Positions 39,091-50,261 of a DNA stretch of 64,000 nt are shown here, in pieces (position 1 is the first letter of the stretch; each line of letters opens with the position of its first letter). The DNA lies in the NCBI GenBank assembly GCA_030220185.1, contig JASPKZ010001598.1:405001-469000 (forward strand), in the 5' to 3' direction. The notes under the pieces were generated by a model. The model was not told the DNA's origin. It searched no databases and saw only the letters and a list, made by a program, of their open reading frames with translations. The position numbers and the translations under genes were made by a program. The DNA is from Diploptera punctata. Its lineage: Eukaryota; Arthropoda; Insecta; Blattodea; Blaberidae.

Positions 39091-39660
39091 AAATGACTAT
39101 AGTCTGTGATTACTTAGTTGTCAGAGAGAGTAGTAGTGTGGTCGTTTTAAGAATGAGCCGTGTACTCATCTTTCCATCCGTCACCATAATATGTCTAAGG
39201 GGCACCAAAAACGGTTGAATGCAGTGCTTAACTAAACACCTAAAGTCTGTCCGTAGAATCTGTAGAGAAGCTGCTCGAAATAAGCAATCAACGCAGGAGG
39301 CGCAAAAGGAAGTGCAGGAGGGAGAACAGATCACGTAACATTAATCATTTCTCTCTCGAGTTTCAAACTCTCCAGAACGCTACACCTTTCCAGGTTTCCG
39401 GTTAGACATACCTCTTAGATCCGCCCTGTCTCTCACTAACATTATGCCCGAATTTCTCTACACATTCCACGGACAGACTGTATGCGCTGGAATGTGTTAC
39501 GAGGGCGGGGGATGAAAAAATACAAGTATGTCCAAGAATTTTGAGAAAATAAGACAATTGACAATAAATGTTATTGTGGATAATGTTAGATAAGGACGGC
39601 ACTCAAGGTTAGAAGAGGATAGTAGAAATCAAGGCACTAAAAACTGACAGCAGTAATTGA
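39091..39660. other. Unassigned intron 2 sequence
   Basis: A 74-codon minus-strand frame (39110-39334) and its plus-strand counterpart have no recognisable domain. Confidence 0.35.
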
Positions 39661-39682
39661 TGTAAATTTAAGAGCTTAATAA

Positions 39683-40185
39683 CACTGGTCAACATGATTT
39701 TTGTCTCATGAGTACCAATAGTTGCACTCAATACAGTTTTTTTATTTCATTTTCAATTAATGGATTTAAATAATTATTTTTTAATAAACGTTTTTTCGTC
39801 TTTTTATCTATTGAGCGATGAGCACGGGGAACACTTTCATCGGTGGATTTCAGCTATGGAAAAGAGATATCAAGGCAAATGATATCCTAATATGCTGGCC
39901 GATTATTGTTGGACCATCAAGAGGGATGCTCCACAGGCGAAATATAGCAGAAAATCGTAATTTATTACTTTCTAGGTGAGTCCGAATGTTCGAATATTGT
40001 GTAGTTACGAATGTAGAAAATATTAAAGTGTTTGAAATTATAAGTGCCTGTCTCTCGGAAACCTTGCGTGATGGAAAAAAAAAAAAAACCCAGTATCATA
40101 TTTGAATTTAGGAGAAAAATTGCTATCAGAATCACACATTCTTCTTTCTGAGACAAAAAAAAAGTTTATTTTTTGTTGCTCAGTA
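39683..40185 (+). mobile_element. CMC-like deletion derivative 1 (about 503 bp)
   Basis: The left end CACTGGTCAACATGATTTTTGTCTC and the right end, reversed, TACTGAGCAACAAAAAAT...TTTTTTTTTGTCTC are inverted repeats. TAA flanks both sides (39680-39682 and 40186-40188). The only coding trace, at about 39811-39960, reads SDEHGEHFHRWISAMEKRYQGK and NMLADYCWTIKRDAPQ, the C-terminal region of the transposase at 5263-6919. Everything upstream in the gene has been deleted. Confidence 0.88.
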
Positions 40186-40374
40186 TAATTGACGTAACAG
40201 TAATTAATGTAACATTCTGTAAAGTATTGATAAAAATGTTGTTGATTATCAATAAAATATTTTCTCAAAATATTAAATATGGCATGTCCTAGAATTAAAA
40301 AAAATACTATGGCATTCGATAAATAAATACTAATAAAATTCATATCAAATACCGTTGAGGTATTTTTAGCTGTC

Positions 40375-40622
40375 ATCAGGTGCTGTCGTTCTGAACTTTG
40401 TTAAAATAATGTACTTAAAATATTTGGAGGCCTTTCGGAAGTTATCTTACATCATTAGCAGAATGAGTATGTGCTACTAGATACAATGTCTTAGATACAA
40501 CAATTAGTAGCACAAAATAATCCTGCTGATGATGGAAGTTAACTTCCGAAAGGACTCAAAATAATATTTCAAATACGTTATTTTAAGTACATCGAGGATG
40601 ACGGCACCTGCCAACAGGTATA
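40375..40622. repeat. Imperfect palindrome with Penelope-type end motifs
   Basis: Left (40380-40485) and right (40510-40615) halves are reverse complements with mismatches, sharing GCTGTCGT/ACGGCACC-side blocks, TGTACTTAAAATA, CCTTTCGGAAGTTA and TGCTACTA. Each half carries a hairpin followed by CCGAAAGG: CTGCTGATGATGGAAGTTAACTTCCGAAAGG-like on the + strand (about 40530-40560) and a decayed version on the - strand. Such motifs accompany the Penelope-like fragments at 14455 and 22730. Confidence 0.65.
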
Positions 40623-40829
40623 TTGTGTTTATTTTTATAATGTTCGATAAGTAATGTAACCACTGCTGCAAATCAGCGTTCCTAGTGGTGATCTTGTAAT
40701 ATAATGTCGGTTAGCCTTTGTTGTATAAATATGTAATATTTAAAGTGTTGAAATAGTAATATTTTGTGAAAAAAATTCACTACTTCTCACATTTAATAAG
40801 TTAATACCGGCCTAAAAAAAGGTGTTCAG

Positions 40830-41180
40830 TAGAATTTGTTTAGAAGGTGGAATTGGGAAGTACTCGAACATTGACCAAATTCATCAGACATGAGCCCTTG
40901 TGACTATAAAGTATTTCAAAGATCAAAGAACCTCTACTAGGCATTCGATTTTAATCAAGACTAGATATCCAAAAACCTCTAGGTACATCAGTGAAACATC
41001 CAGAAATAGTGCTGCAGATGGAGTTCGCCATCATCCAAGGATTTGGCAACGTATAGTTGACTTGACAAGGTACTATATATATGAAGTTCGTAGTTCAAAA
41101 GAAATCTAAATGGGCTACATTTTTTTTATATTATAGCAGTGTTGCCATTACTAACGAATGCCCTAGTACTGTATCTTGTA
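40830..41180 (+). pseudogene. mariner transposase C-terminal remnant upstream of exon 3
   Basis: Frames read CDYKVFQR-like, SKIKEPL-like, NSAADGVRHHPRIWQRIVDLTRYY and QCCHY. These match the mariner C-terminal pattern and the copy at 36020-36375. It ends about 75 bp before exon 3. Confidence 0.72.
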
Positions 41181-41217
41181 TTGGTGTTACTTATGAAAAT
41201 CCTTGTATAACTTATAA

Positions 41218-41682
<465 letters not shown>

Positions 41683-42235
41683 TTATTACGTATAGATGAT
41701 ACTTGGGGGCGGATTTTTAATAAGGACACGTGAACTATTCCTCAGCTTAAGGGGACCGACCGGTGAATTAAATTTTTTTTCATCAGATTGTATTCAAATT
41801 TTTATCACATACATTGTGTTTAGAGAAGTGTTTCTGTGAAGTTTGGTGTTCATAAGTAGAATAGTTTCATGATTATGATTTTTTAAAGAAATAAATGGTT
41901 TTGTATGCAGATACAAAAAGGAAGGCTGAGTTAAGGAAAGAGTGGAGAATGCTGAGTTAGCAGTGAAAGACCTGCTCTTGGACAGAACACTATGAATGAA
42001 TTATGTAATTTTTTTATATTTTCTAAAAAAAAATGCTCCTTACGATGCACTTTTAAATATTCTCTCGTGAAATTTGAAATATAGAGTCTTTATGATTCCA
42101 CTAAACATTTGCTATGAAAAAAAATCATAAAGGGGGGATAGGCCTACTGCTTATTTTTCATTTTTCTAAAAATCTTTCTTTACCCACTCTCATGCATTTC
42201 CATCTCAATTTAAAATAACACATGTGTCTTAGACT
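41683..42235 (+). other. Probable 3' untranslated and downstream region of the tinman-like gene
   Basis: AATAAA occurs at 41890-41895 and is a candidate polyadenylation signal. The transcript end is unproven. A short SINE-A tail remnant (CAGTGAAAGACCTGCTCTTGG) lies at about 41963-41995. Confidence 0.4.
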
Positions 42236-42237
42236 AG

Positions 42238-43303
42238 TAACTTACTTACTTACTCACTGGCACTATCGAACCCGTAGGTTCATGGCCGCGCGGACATAAG
42301 CTCTCCATACATCCCTATCCTGAGCCAATGTTTTCCAATCATTCCCTGTATAATCTACTTCCCTCAAATCATAGTTAATGTTGTTCTCCCACCTCATTCT
42401 TGGTCTACCAACTGGGCGTTTTCCTTCTGGCTTTCCTAAAAGGAGTTTCCATGCACGTCTTTCATTCCCCATACGCGCAACATGTCCTGCCTATCGCAGT
42501 CTACGAGACTTAGCTGTTCTTATTATATCTGGCTTCCTATAAAGACCATGTAGTTCATTGTTATGTAGTCTTCTCCATTCACCTGTCTGTTCATCTCTCT
42601 TTGGTCCAAAAATTTTCCTAAGAACTTTATTCTCAAATACTCGTAATCTCCTTTCCTCCCTTAAAGTAAGAGTCCATGTTTCGCACCCATATAATATAAC
42701 TGGTAGAATAACAGTTTTATATATTTTCAGTTTAACGTTTTTTGAAAGGAGTTGGGACATCAAAAGTCTCTGCAATGCATAATAGCACGCATTTCCAGAA
42801 TTGAGCCTATGTTTAATTTCTTTGTGCATCTCATTCCTATTAGTGATTATTGTTCCTAGGTATTTGAATTCAGCCACTTCCTCAAAATTTCCCTCATTTG
42901 TCATTAGCTGTCCATTTCCATTATATACTGAATTTCTACGTGTGACCATATATTTAGTTTTACTGATATTTACTTCCAATCCTAATTTCTTAGTGTTACT
43001 CAATAGTGTGTGCGTGTTGGCCTTTAGTATCACCTCGCTATCGGCCAGTAGTACTACATCATCAGCATAAACTAACAGCTTATTAATACCATTCAGTTGT
43101 AAGCCTTCCTCATTCTCTAAAGATTTAATGGCATGCTCTAGTACAAAATTAAATAGTAGAGGAGATAGTGCATCTCCTTGCCTCAACCCATTCTGGATTT
43201 CAAAACTGTCCGAAAACTGTTTGCCTACACGCACCCTACTCTTTGAGTCATTTAGACACATTCGTATTAGACTAGTAACTGCATAGCAAATTTGAATTAG
43301 CAT
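42238..43303 (-). mobile_element. LINE-1 reverse transcriptase, best copy
   Basis: A 270-codon minus-strand frame (43303-42491) reads SYAVTSLIRMCLNDSKSRVRVG-like start, FEIQNGLRQGDALSPLLFNFVLE, LLVYADDVVLLAD (YADD catalytic motif), LGLEVNISKTKYMV, EFKYLGTIITNRNEMHKEIKHRL, YALQRLLMSQLLSK, LYGCETWTLTLREERRL and GEWRRLHNNELHGLYRKPDI. A second frame (42472-42263) supplies MGNERRAWKLL, GRPRMRWENNINYDLREVDYTGNDW. The 3' end is the conserved GAACCTACGGGTTCGATAGTG block and a GTAAGTAAG tail. A stop near 42491 and missing 5' domains mean that it is not autonomous. Confidence 0.9.
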
Positions 43304-43429
43304 TTATTGGGGAGTCTAACCACAAAATTTCTCTTTGATAGCTTAAAAATTGTATCGTAACGAGAATTTTAAGATTTTGAAAAAGTCAAAAAAATGGAAA
43401 CAAAAAATATACATTAAAGTTTAATTAAA

Positions 43430-43505
43430 TTTGAAGAGAAAAAAAATGCCTAAATCGGGATTTGAACCCAATATCTCTGGTTCTGTATACCAGTGCTTTA
43501 ATAAT
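43430..43505 (-). repeat. SINE-C tRNA-like module, reversed
   Basis: ATTTGAAGAGAAAAAAAATGCC is the reversed tail and TCGGGATTTGAACCCA the reversed B box. The head breaks at a TAATAATAG run. Confidence 0.65.
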
Positions 43506-43559
43506 AATAGAATAAATGCGCACAGGTTGTGCAGAAAATATATGTTACATAAGTTTTGT

Positions 43560-43965
43560 CAATTTGATTCATATAGTTTATTTGCAGAATTCTACCAGGG
43601 ATATCCCTCGTTTTTTGCAGGTGGTTACATGGTAACGGTCGCATGGTTTCTCGCACAGTTCACACACACAGTTGTTCCCGGGATCGTGGAAACACTTGGT
43701 CTTGCATATCTTGTGGTGGTATCCATGCACTACTATTGAGTTCACCAGGTGTCGGAGTTCTTGATTGGTGTTGGTCCAGGATCTGTTTGTCATGGCTTCT
43801 GTTGTATAAGAGTGCAGCCATATCCCTTGTCTCTTCTTCTACCTTTCCTGAAGTAGTTGAGCTGTCTGTGGATGGTAGCCTCATACGGATTTCTTCTGTG
43901 AAGAAGGGTTCCTTGGCGAGTTCATATGCTAGCCTCGACTTTGTCACCAGTGCTTTAACGATATA
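43560..43965 (-). pseudogene. Cysteine/histidine-rich coding fragment of unknown family
   Basis: Two overlapping minus-strand frames join into one broken protein: SRLAYELAKEPFFTEEIRMRLP, NRSHDKQILDQHQ, then ELRHLVNSIVVHGYHHKICKTKCFHD, NNCVCELCEKPCDRYHVTTCKK. The spacing of Cys and His suggests a zinc-binding end such as is found in several transposases. A frameshift separates the two parts. I do not recognise the family. Confidence 0.45.
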
Positions 43966-43967
43966 CC

Positions 43968-45150
43968 CTCTTACTAATAATCCATATATAACTTTTATTC
44001 AAGGTTTATACACATCTCAGTTGAAAATTCTTACTAATAAACACTGTATTAGCTGTTCAGTGTAGAAGAGGTGTACAACTTTACATGGGAATCGTTATAC
44101 ATGCCTCCAGCCTTGTTTAAGGATTCTATAACTAGACAAAATGTCGGACATCAAGATCAGCTGATTGTTTTCTTATCATATTGATGAAAGTTTCCTTAAA
44201 TTTAACCCAAAATGCAACACTTTAACGGCTGTTTGATGGATGCACAGGGCATAAATGATATTAATAAAGCTCTGGGTAGGAAAATAAAGGCATCATAAAA
44301 TGCTTTCGTTACACTCATTCTCGATTAGGCCTAAAAATATTTTAAAATTGAACATTGATTCACAAAAGGATATGTTCTACAATAATTGCTGTAGACAAGA
44401 TTTAACCTGAATGTAGTTTAAATGCTTCATAATATTATTTTAAGAAAACTTTCTTGCACCTTTAATACATAACACACACACCGATATAAAAATGTATTTA
44501 GGTATAGAGGTACTATTATTGCAAAATGCTACGTGTTAACTTCGTAGTCTTGTAGTTAGAGCTTCTGACTACGATGCGTACGTTCGATTCCTGGTCAAAC
44601 TGTAGTGATTTTTTGTTTTCGCTTGAAATTATATTTTATTGTCGGTAACATTTCCTACTATTTGGAACGTTTTCTAACGCATCTTAAAACACTGCATATA
44701 ATTCATAAGTAATCGGGAAAGCTTTTATTAGTTTCCAAGAATTGGTCGAAATTCTTGACGTTAGATGGCAGCACATTATCTGTGAAACCAATTCTACGTT
44801 TTATTTGATATTGCGTAAAGGGAAATGTATATAAATTAAAACACACTTATTTTTTCCGTACCTCCTCAATTAGGGAATCTCTCTCTATTCTTATCCATAC
44901 TCATTTCTTACACAATTAATCATTAGTTGGTGTTGTTTTATTTCTGTTACAAACTGCGAGTAATATTGTTCTGACGTCATTATGATGACGAATATGTGAC
45001 GTGTTGTGTATAACTGCTGTTTTGTTATATAGCTCCGGCACAACGTTTATTAGTAAGGAAATTATACGTGATCTACATAAGGCTTATATATTGTATAATT
45101 AAACAACTGATGAAAGCCTGTATTAGAGATTTTTATTAGTAAGACCGTTA
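43968..45150. repeat. Region bounded by inverted CTTACTAATAA words
   Basis: CTTACTAATAATCC (43970) and CTTACTAATAAACACTG (44030) at the left face TTTATTAGTAAG (45046) and TTTTTATTAGTAAG (45132) at the right, with related spacing. This could be a palindromic DNA element or two nested ones. Inside is a weak tRNA-like sequence (about 44540-44605) and no gene. Confidence 0.4.
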
Positions 45151-45360
45151 AGCTATTAGGCATCACGATTTAAACATAGATTTTTCTCTTATACTGATAA
45201 GATTTCCGTGCGCCAGGTAGCAGTGAACTTTTTTGTTCCACTAACGCCATCTAGCGGTCTCTTAAATAAGAGCACTTTAAAATGGAAAACAACACATTAC
45301 ATTTCTAGCAAGAAAAGCCAATATTCGATATGTAATATTAAATTTAACACTTCTAACTCA

Positions 45361-45510
45361 ATGACAAATTAAATTTGAAGAGAAAAATCGTGATGCCTAA
45401 TGGCTTAAATCATTAAAGTACTGGTGTACAGAACCAGAGATATTGAATTCAAGTTCCGATTTAGGCACATCTTTTTCTCTTCAAATTAAATTTTTCATTG
45501 AGTGGGAAGT
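45361..45510 (+). repeat. SINE-C module with inverted flanks
   Basis: A tRNA-like module (GATGCCTAATGG..., TTCAAGTTCCGATTTAGGCA) lies between ATTAAATTTGAAGAGAAAAA and TTTTTCTCTTCAAATTAAATTT, so its flanks are mutually inverted. Confidence 0.6.
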
Positions 45511-45711
45511 GATAAATTTAATATTAAATATCTATTAAAGTTTATATAATAATGCTGACCACAGGTGCAAGAGTATTTAAACTCTTACGTCACGGACTCA
45601 ATTTTGCTTCTACAATAAAAATGTAGAGGCTTCTTTAAGTCTGGGATGTAGTCAGCATATCCTGTCCTCCAGCCGTTATAGCTGTTTTTTTAACGTAGAG
45701 CCGCTACTTAT

Positions 45712-45873
45712 TGTAGCAACCCAAATGCCTTACGATGCTGATTGGGCACCGCTCCCGTATTGGCCGAAATTACATGAGAATATTTATTCCCCATGGAGAC
45801 TAGAATCAGGAAGTCCCGTAGCTCTGCACTATGACGTCTTGTCTTAACCACTCGGTTACGGCGCGGGACGATC
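45712..45873 (-). repeat. SINE-E, reversed, 3' truncated
   Basis: The reverse complement gives GCGCCGTAACCGAGTGGTTAAGACAAGACG, GTAGTCTCCATGGGGAATAAAT, GGGAGCGGTGCCCA. It covers only the first half of the family. Confidence 0.8.
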
Positions 45874-45892
45874 ATCCAATCAGCATTGGGTA

Positions 45893-46182
45893 AGAAAGTA
45901 AAGTGATCCCACAACAGGCCCGGAAGCCCTTGGGGTAGTGGGAGGTTAAGGCTACCACTTTTTCTAGACAATCGGCCCTTTACGTCAGCCGGGTTGTCAG
46001 CCCTGTGTGACGGCCGCCTTTACCCCCAGAACAAGCGTCTGGTACTCATTTCCGTTAGACCCCAGGGCCATAGTGCCGCCAGAGGGTTTGGGTCAGTTTA
46101 AAAATCCTGACCCCAAAGGGACTTGAACCCTCGACCCTCCGGCTTGTAGCTCAGTGCCTTAACCACTACGCTACGGCGTTGA
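45893..46182 (-). repeat. SINE-D, reversed
   Basis: AAAGTGATCCCACAACAGGCC through CCAGGGCCATAGTGCC to TCGACCCTCCGGCTTGTAGC and CTACGGCG. It lies about 20 bp from the SINE-E piece. Confidence 0.9.
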
Positions 46183-46244
46183 GTAGGAATGTTTATGAAG
46201 CCATGACGCATCTGTCATTAAATAATATATTCTTGATATTTCCT

Positions 46245-46605
46245 AGATGCCCAAGCTGAGCAAAACATTTATTCCACTTACTTGTGTTTTGCACTCTTTT
46301 AACTTTACTATCTAACCTCTCTTGGTTAACTCTTGTTTTTTTTTTTTTACCCCGACGCTATTAGGGCATCCGAGGGCTACGGAGTCTTTCCTTTCTTCCA
46401 TTTGTTCTTTCTTTTATTTTCTTTTCTTCTCCAGAAAAGCCTGACCAGAGGCTATAAGATGGCACTGGTCTTGCCTTCCTTTGGCCAGCAACCAATTGAA
46501 GGGACTATTATTATGCTTTTCAAGTCTTACATGAGAATTTCACAGAAATTTTCTATAGGATCGTAACAGGCCTTGGCCTAATACTTGGAAGGAAGAAGAA
46601 GATAT
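46245..46605 (+). repeat. Repeat H, second copy
   Basis: It matches 10990-11390 closely, with a longer T run near 46338 and a small internal deletion. Confidence 0.8.
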
Positions 46606-46609
46606 TTCC

Positions 46610-47235
46610 TAGAATTAATACTGACCTACCAAATATATACCTACTCCAGTCACGTCTATCCTATATATCTGACTTAACTTGGCAAACAGAGAGATGGAGA
46701 TACAAGGGTAGATCCTTGACCGCTTACAAAAGAAAAAACCCACCCTGTTGTCAGTTTTCGTCTTCCCCCTTTTCCCTATTAACATCTGGTGAAGAAAAAC
46801 TGACAATACTTGTGCGAGTGAGATAGGTGAGCACAGCTGTCTCTTTCTACGAATTTCTCGCAAAGTTAAGTCAAACGAATTATAGTAGACCTACTGTATT
46901 GCAGTAGGATCTGAAGATCGAAGGAAAATCATATCATGTGGGTCAGGGCACTAATGTTCTTAAATTACAAAATAAACACTAAATTAACAAGGTTTAACCA
47001 ATGTGAAATAAACACGTGGAAGAGTTTTTAAAACTAAGTGTATCTGTACATAAAATTCTCAATTTTATTATATTAAGTGAGCAGATTAGTGTAACCTATA
47101 TCAAATATGTATATTAATTATTATAATTCATATTATTATTAATAAAATAAATGGAATCTTCTGCAGTATATATGTTTATTTTAATGAGAAGATTGTAATA
47201 TGTAAATCCATTTTTTTTATTTCTGCTCATCATAT
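46610..47235. other. No supported gene
   Basis: A minus-strand frame (46863-46615) and neighbouring AT-rich DNA show no domain and no repeat match. Confidence 0.4.
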
Positions 47236-47239
47236 GGGT

Positions 47240-47350
47240 AAGGATTTTCATGTTCTAAAAGGTAAGATTGCAACACAGTATAATGAGAAGTTAGACTTAT
47301 GACTAAGGCAAGGATTTTAATGCAGTAAAAATTAAGATTGTAATTTAATA
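47240..47350 (+). repeat. AAGGATTTT...TAAGATTG repeat
   Basis: Two units of the motif AAGGATTTTNATG...TAAAAGNTAAGATTG are separated by TATAATGAGAAGTTAGACTTATGAC. The same units recur at 47795-48285. Confidence 0.7.
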
Positions 47351-47356
47351 TAATTA

Positions 47357-47745
47357 GGTCCACCGCTGTGGTCTCGAGGTAGCGTGCTGCCTTGTCACGC
47401 AGCGGGCCCGGGTTCGACCCCCGGTCGGGACAGTTTTTCTGGGTGAGGTTTTTATAGGGGTTTTTCCTCACCTGTAAGACAAATGTCAGGAAAACTTTAA
47501 GGCCCAAACGGTCCCCGAAATCATATGGCCATCTCAATCATCATAATTCATATTCATCTTAGGTTAAGCTTAGGATTAGGGACTCTCCTGGCGCACCATT
47601 ACCATCATCATCACCCATCATATCATCGTCGCAACGTAACCCCGCCGTCCAGGCGCCTCAACCTCAGAAGTGGGTTACAAGTACGCCATGCCAGGAGAGA
47701 ACCAGGAATGTCGAAAGACAAACCTGGGGCATTTGGAAAAAAAAA
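47357..47745 (+). repeat. SINE-B, full-length
   Basis: It has the SINE-A-like head (CCACCGCTGTGGTCTCGAGG, GGGTTCGACCCCCGG) and the B-type tail (CTTAGGATTAGGGACTCTCC, AGTGGGTTACAAGTACGCC, CCTGGGGCATTTGGAAAAA). Confidence 0.92.
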
Positions 47746-47794
47746 ATATATATAATATATATTATATTATAATATATATTATATTATAATATAA

Positions 47795-48285
47795 TTAGAA
47801 GTAAGACTTCTGTCTTTTGTCTTGGTTTCACACACAAACAATTGAATAATATGAGAAGTTAGACTTCTGATTGTCTTTTGTCTTGGTTTCACATACAAAC
47901 AGTTGAATAATACAATAGGAAGTAAAATATCTGAGTGTGTTTTGTTTTAGTTTCACATAGAAACAAATTAATAATATATACTGTGTTGCAATCTTAACTT
48001 TTAGTGTATTAAAATCCTTATGATTATGGCTAGGATTTTTATGTACTAAAAGTTAAGATTGAAACATAGTATAATGAGAAGTTAGACTTATGACTGTCTT
48101 TTGTTTTGGCTTCACACACAAACAGTTGAATAATATATACTAACTGCAGTGCAATCTTATCTTTTACTACATAAAAATCCTTGCCCTACTTATGACTGTA
48201 TTTCGTTTAGGTTTCACTTACAAACATTTGAATAGTATTATGAGAAGTAAGACTTCTGTCTTTCATCTTGGTTTTACACACAAAC
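47795..48285. repeat. Complex minisatellite with an internal hairpin
   Basis: Five or so units of about 55-60 bp carry AGAAGTNAGACTTCTG, TGTCTTTTGTCTTGGTTTCACA and CAAACAGTTGAATAAT. Between them, 47990-48063 is a palindrome (CAATCTTAACTTTTAGT...ATCCTTATGA facing ACTAAAAGTTAAGATTG). Confidence 0.75.
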
Positions 48286-48286
48286 A

Positions 48287-48346
<60 letters not shown>
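48284..48346. repeat. AT microsatellite
   Basis: More than 60 bp of uninterrupted AT. Confidence 0.97.
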
Positions 48347-48348
<2 letters not shown>

Positions 48349-48351
48349 CAA

Positions 48352-48462
48352 GAGAAGGAAAATAAATGCCTGAGTCGGAATTTGAACCCGAGTCTCTATA
48401 TGTACAGAGTTTAGAGACTCGGGTTCAAATGCCGACTCAGGCATCATTTTTCTTTTCTTGTC
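48352..48462. repeat. Head-to-head tRNA-like palindrome (SINE-C pair)
   Basis: ATGCCTGAGTCGGAATTTG, AACCCGAGTCTCTA on the left is mirrored by TAGAGACTCGGGTTCAAATG, CCGACTCAGGCAT on the right, 33 bp with a single mismatch around a loop of about 15 bp. Each arm is the 3' half of a tRNA-like module with its B box. Confidence 0.88.
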
Positions 48463-48501
48463 ATATTTCCCTTCATTGCCAAATGTCAAAAATATAGTTA
48501 T

Positions 48502-48505
<4 letters not shown>

Positions 48506-48559
<54 letters not shown>

Positions 48560-48898
48560 TCCACCGCTGTGGTCTCGAGGTAGCGTGCTGCCTTATCACG
48601 CAGCGGGCCCGGGTTCGATCCCCTGTCGGGACAGTTTTTCTGGGGTGAGGTTTTTATCGGGGTTTTTCCTCGCCTGTAAGACAAATGTCAGGAAAACTTT
48701 AAGGCCCAAACGGTCCCCGAAATCATGGCCATCATCATCCTTATCATCATCATCATCATCATCATCCTTCATTGGTGTGGAAAGCAACGGGAAGCTACCA
48801 TACCTAGAATTCCCTAGTAAAGCTGCGAAGCATAGCATGAAATTGCTATGATTGCAGTGAAGGACCTGCCCTCGGGCCGAATTACTATGGATGGATAT
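48506..48898 (+). repeat. AT microsatellite followed by SINE-A
   Basis: The AT run (48506-48557) leads into a complete SINE-A (48558-48898) with head, GGTTCGATCCCC B box, CATCATCATC run and a CTCGGGCCGAATTACTATGGATGG tail. Confidence 0.92.
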
Positions 48899-48933
48899 AG
48901 TATACATAGGAAAGATACATGTTTTTGTATTGG

Positions 48934-49022
48934 ATTTGTCCGGTGGTGTAATGGATAGCATACTGGTGTACGAACCCAGAGGTCCGGGTTCAAATTCCGT
49001 ACAGGCATTTATTTTTCTTATG
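48934..49022 (+). repeat. SINE-C tRNA-like module
   Basis: TGTCCGGTGGTGTAATGG and GGGTTCAAATTCCGTACAGG are the A-box and B-box regions, followed by CATTTATTTTTCTTATGTC. Confidence 0.8.
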
Positions 49023-49056
<34 letters not shown>

Positions 49057-49063
49057 CTTTTTT

Positions 49064-49434
49064 TTTTCCAAATGCCCCAGGTTGTCATTTCGATATTTCT
49101 GGCATTCTCTCCTGGCATGTCATACTTGTAACCCACTTCTGAGGTAGGGACGCCTAGAAGGCCCTATAATATGATAGTTGATGATGGTAATGATGCGCCA
49201 GCAGAGGCCTTAAACTAAACTTAAGCTAATTAGGCGAATATGATATTGATGATAATGATGGCCAGATGGTGTTCGGAGACCGTTTGGGTCTTAAAGTTTC
49301 CTGACATTTATCTTACAGGTGAGGAAAACCCCAAAAAAAAACTCTTGCCCAGGAAACTTGTCCCGACCGGGGATCGAATGCTGGCCTGCTGCGTGACAAG
49401 GCAGCATGCTACCTCGAGACCACAGCTCTGAACA
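49064..49434 (-). repeat. SINE-B, reversed
   Basis: It starts CCAAATGCCCCAGG (reversed tail), includes CATACTTGTAACCCACTTCTG and ends CGGGGATCGAATGCTGG and CTACCTCGAGACCACAG (reversed head). Confidence 0.92.
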
Positions 49435-49439
49435 TATTT

Positions 49440-49850
49440 ATAATATTAATATTGCAATCTGAAATGTCCATAATTAAAGGAATTATATTGTTATTTCCAA
49501 ATCTACGTGACTTTAAATTGGCGACACAGACACTACCTATTTGAAGGGTTCAGAGCAAAAGTGGACCAAATCGAAAAAATTGAAAATACTAGTTAGGCCT
49601 ATGTGAATTTAGTTTCAAAATATCAATAATTATTCCCCATCCTCTTACACAAAGCTCCTTAAAATCGTCTTGTCTCAACTTTGGCCTGTCTATTCTTCTA
49701 CTTACTACAGATTTCAGTTGTGTGTGTTTTTTTAGTACAATTGTCCTCTGTCATCCTGATGATATGGCCTAATGTAAACTTAAACAATGTCAGGGTTGGT
49801 TTGTGAATCTTCTTCTTCTTCTTATTTGGTGGTGTACAGCACGAGTGGGC
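49440..49850. other. No supported gene
   Basis: Unassigned sequence. TCTTCTTCTTCTTATTTGG at 49809 may be the tail of a reversed LINE. Confidence 0.4.
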
Positions 49851-49872
49851 TTACTTTATGTACACGTGTATA

Positions 49873-50242
49873 CTTCCCTCAAATCATAGTTAATGTTATT
49901 CTCCCACCTCATTCTTGATCTACCAACTGCACGTTCTCCCTCTGGTTTTCCTACAAGATGCTTCCATGCATGTATTTAATTCACCATTGGTGCCACTTGT
50001 TCTGCCCTTCGCAGACTATAAGACTTAACTGCTCTTGTTATATCTGGCTTCCTATAATGACCAAGCACTTCACTATTTTGTAGTCTTCTCCATTCACCTA
50101 TCTGTTCATATAAGTTTGGTTCAAGAATTTTCCTAAGAACTTTATTCTCAAATACTCATAATCTCCTTTCCTGCCTTAAAGTAAGAGTCCAATGTTCGCA
50201 TCTCCAGCACCTTTATAATTTTATTATAGAATGAAATCAAGT
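49873..50242 (-). pseudogene. LINE-1 fragment, reversed, truncated at both ends
   Basis: The minus strand carries LTLRQERRL-like, GEWRRLQN and GRSRMRWENN codons but lacks the usual 3' GAACCTACGGGTTC block and the GTAA tail. A 20-bp direct repeat beginning ACTTTATGTACACG flanks it exactly (49853-49872 and 50243-50262). Confidence 0.8.
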
Positions 50243-50261
50243 ACTTTATGTACACGTGTAT

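Noticed and set aside
39110..39334. Short gene with the peptide SVRRICREAARNKQS on the plus strand
   Set aside because: Overlapping frames on both strands, no known domain, no splice signals and no copy elsewhere in the window.
44540..44605. tRNA gene
   Set aside because: Only a B-box-like CGTTCGATTCC and a partial A box are present. Acceptor and anticodon stems cannot be formed convincingly.
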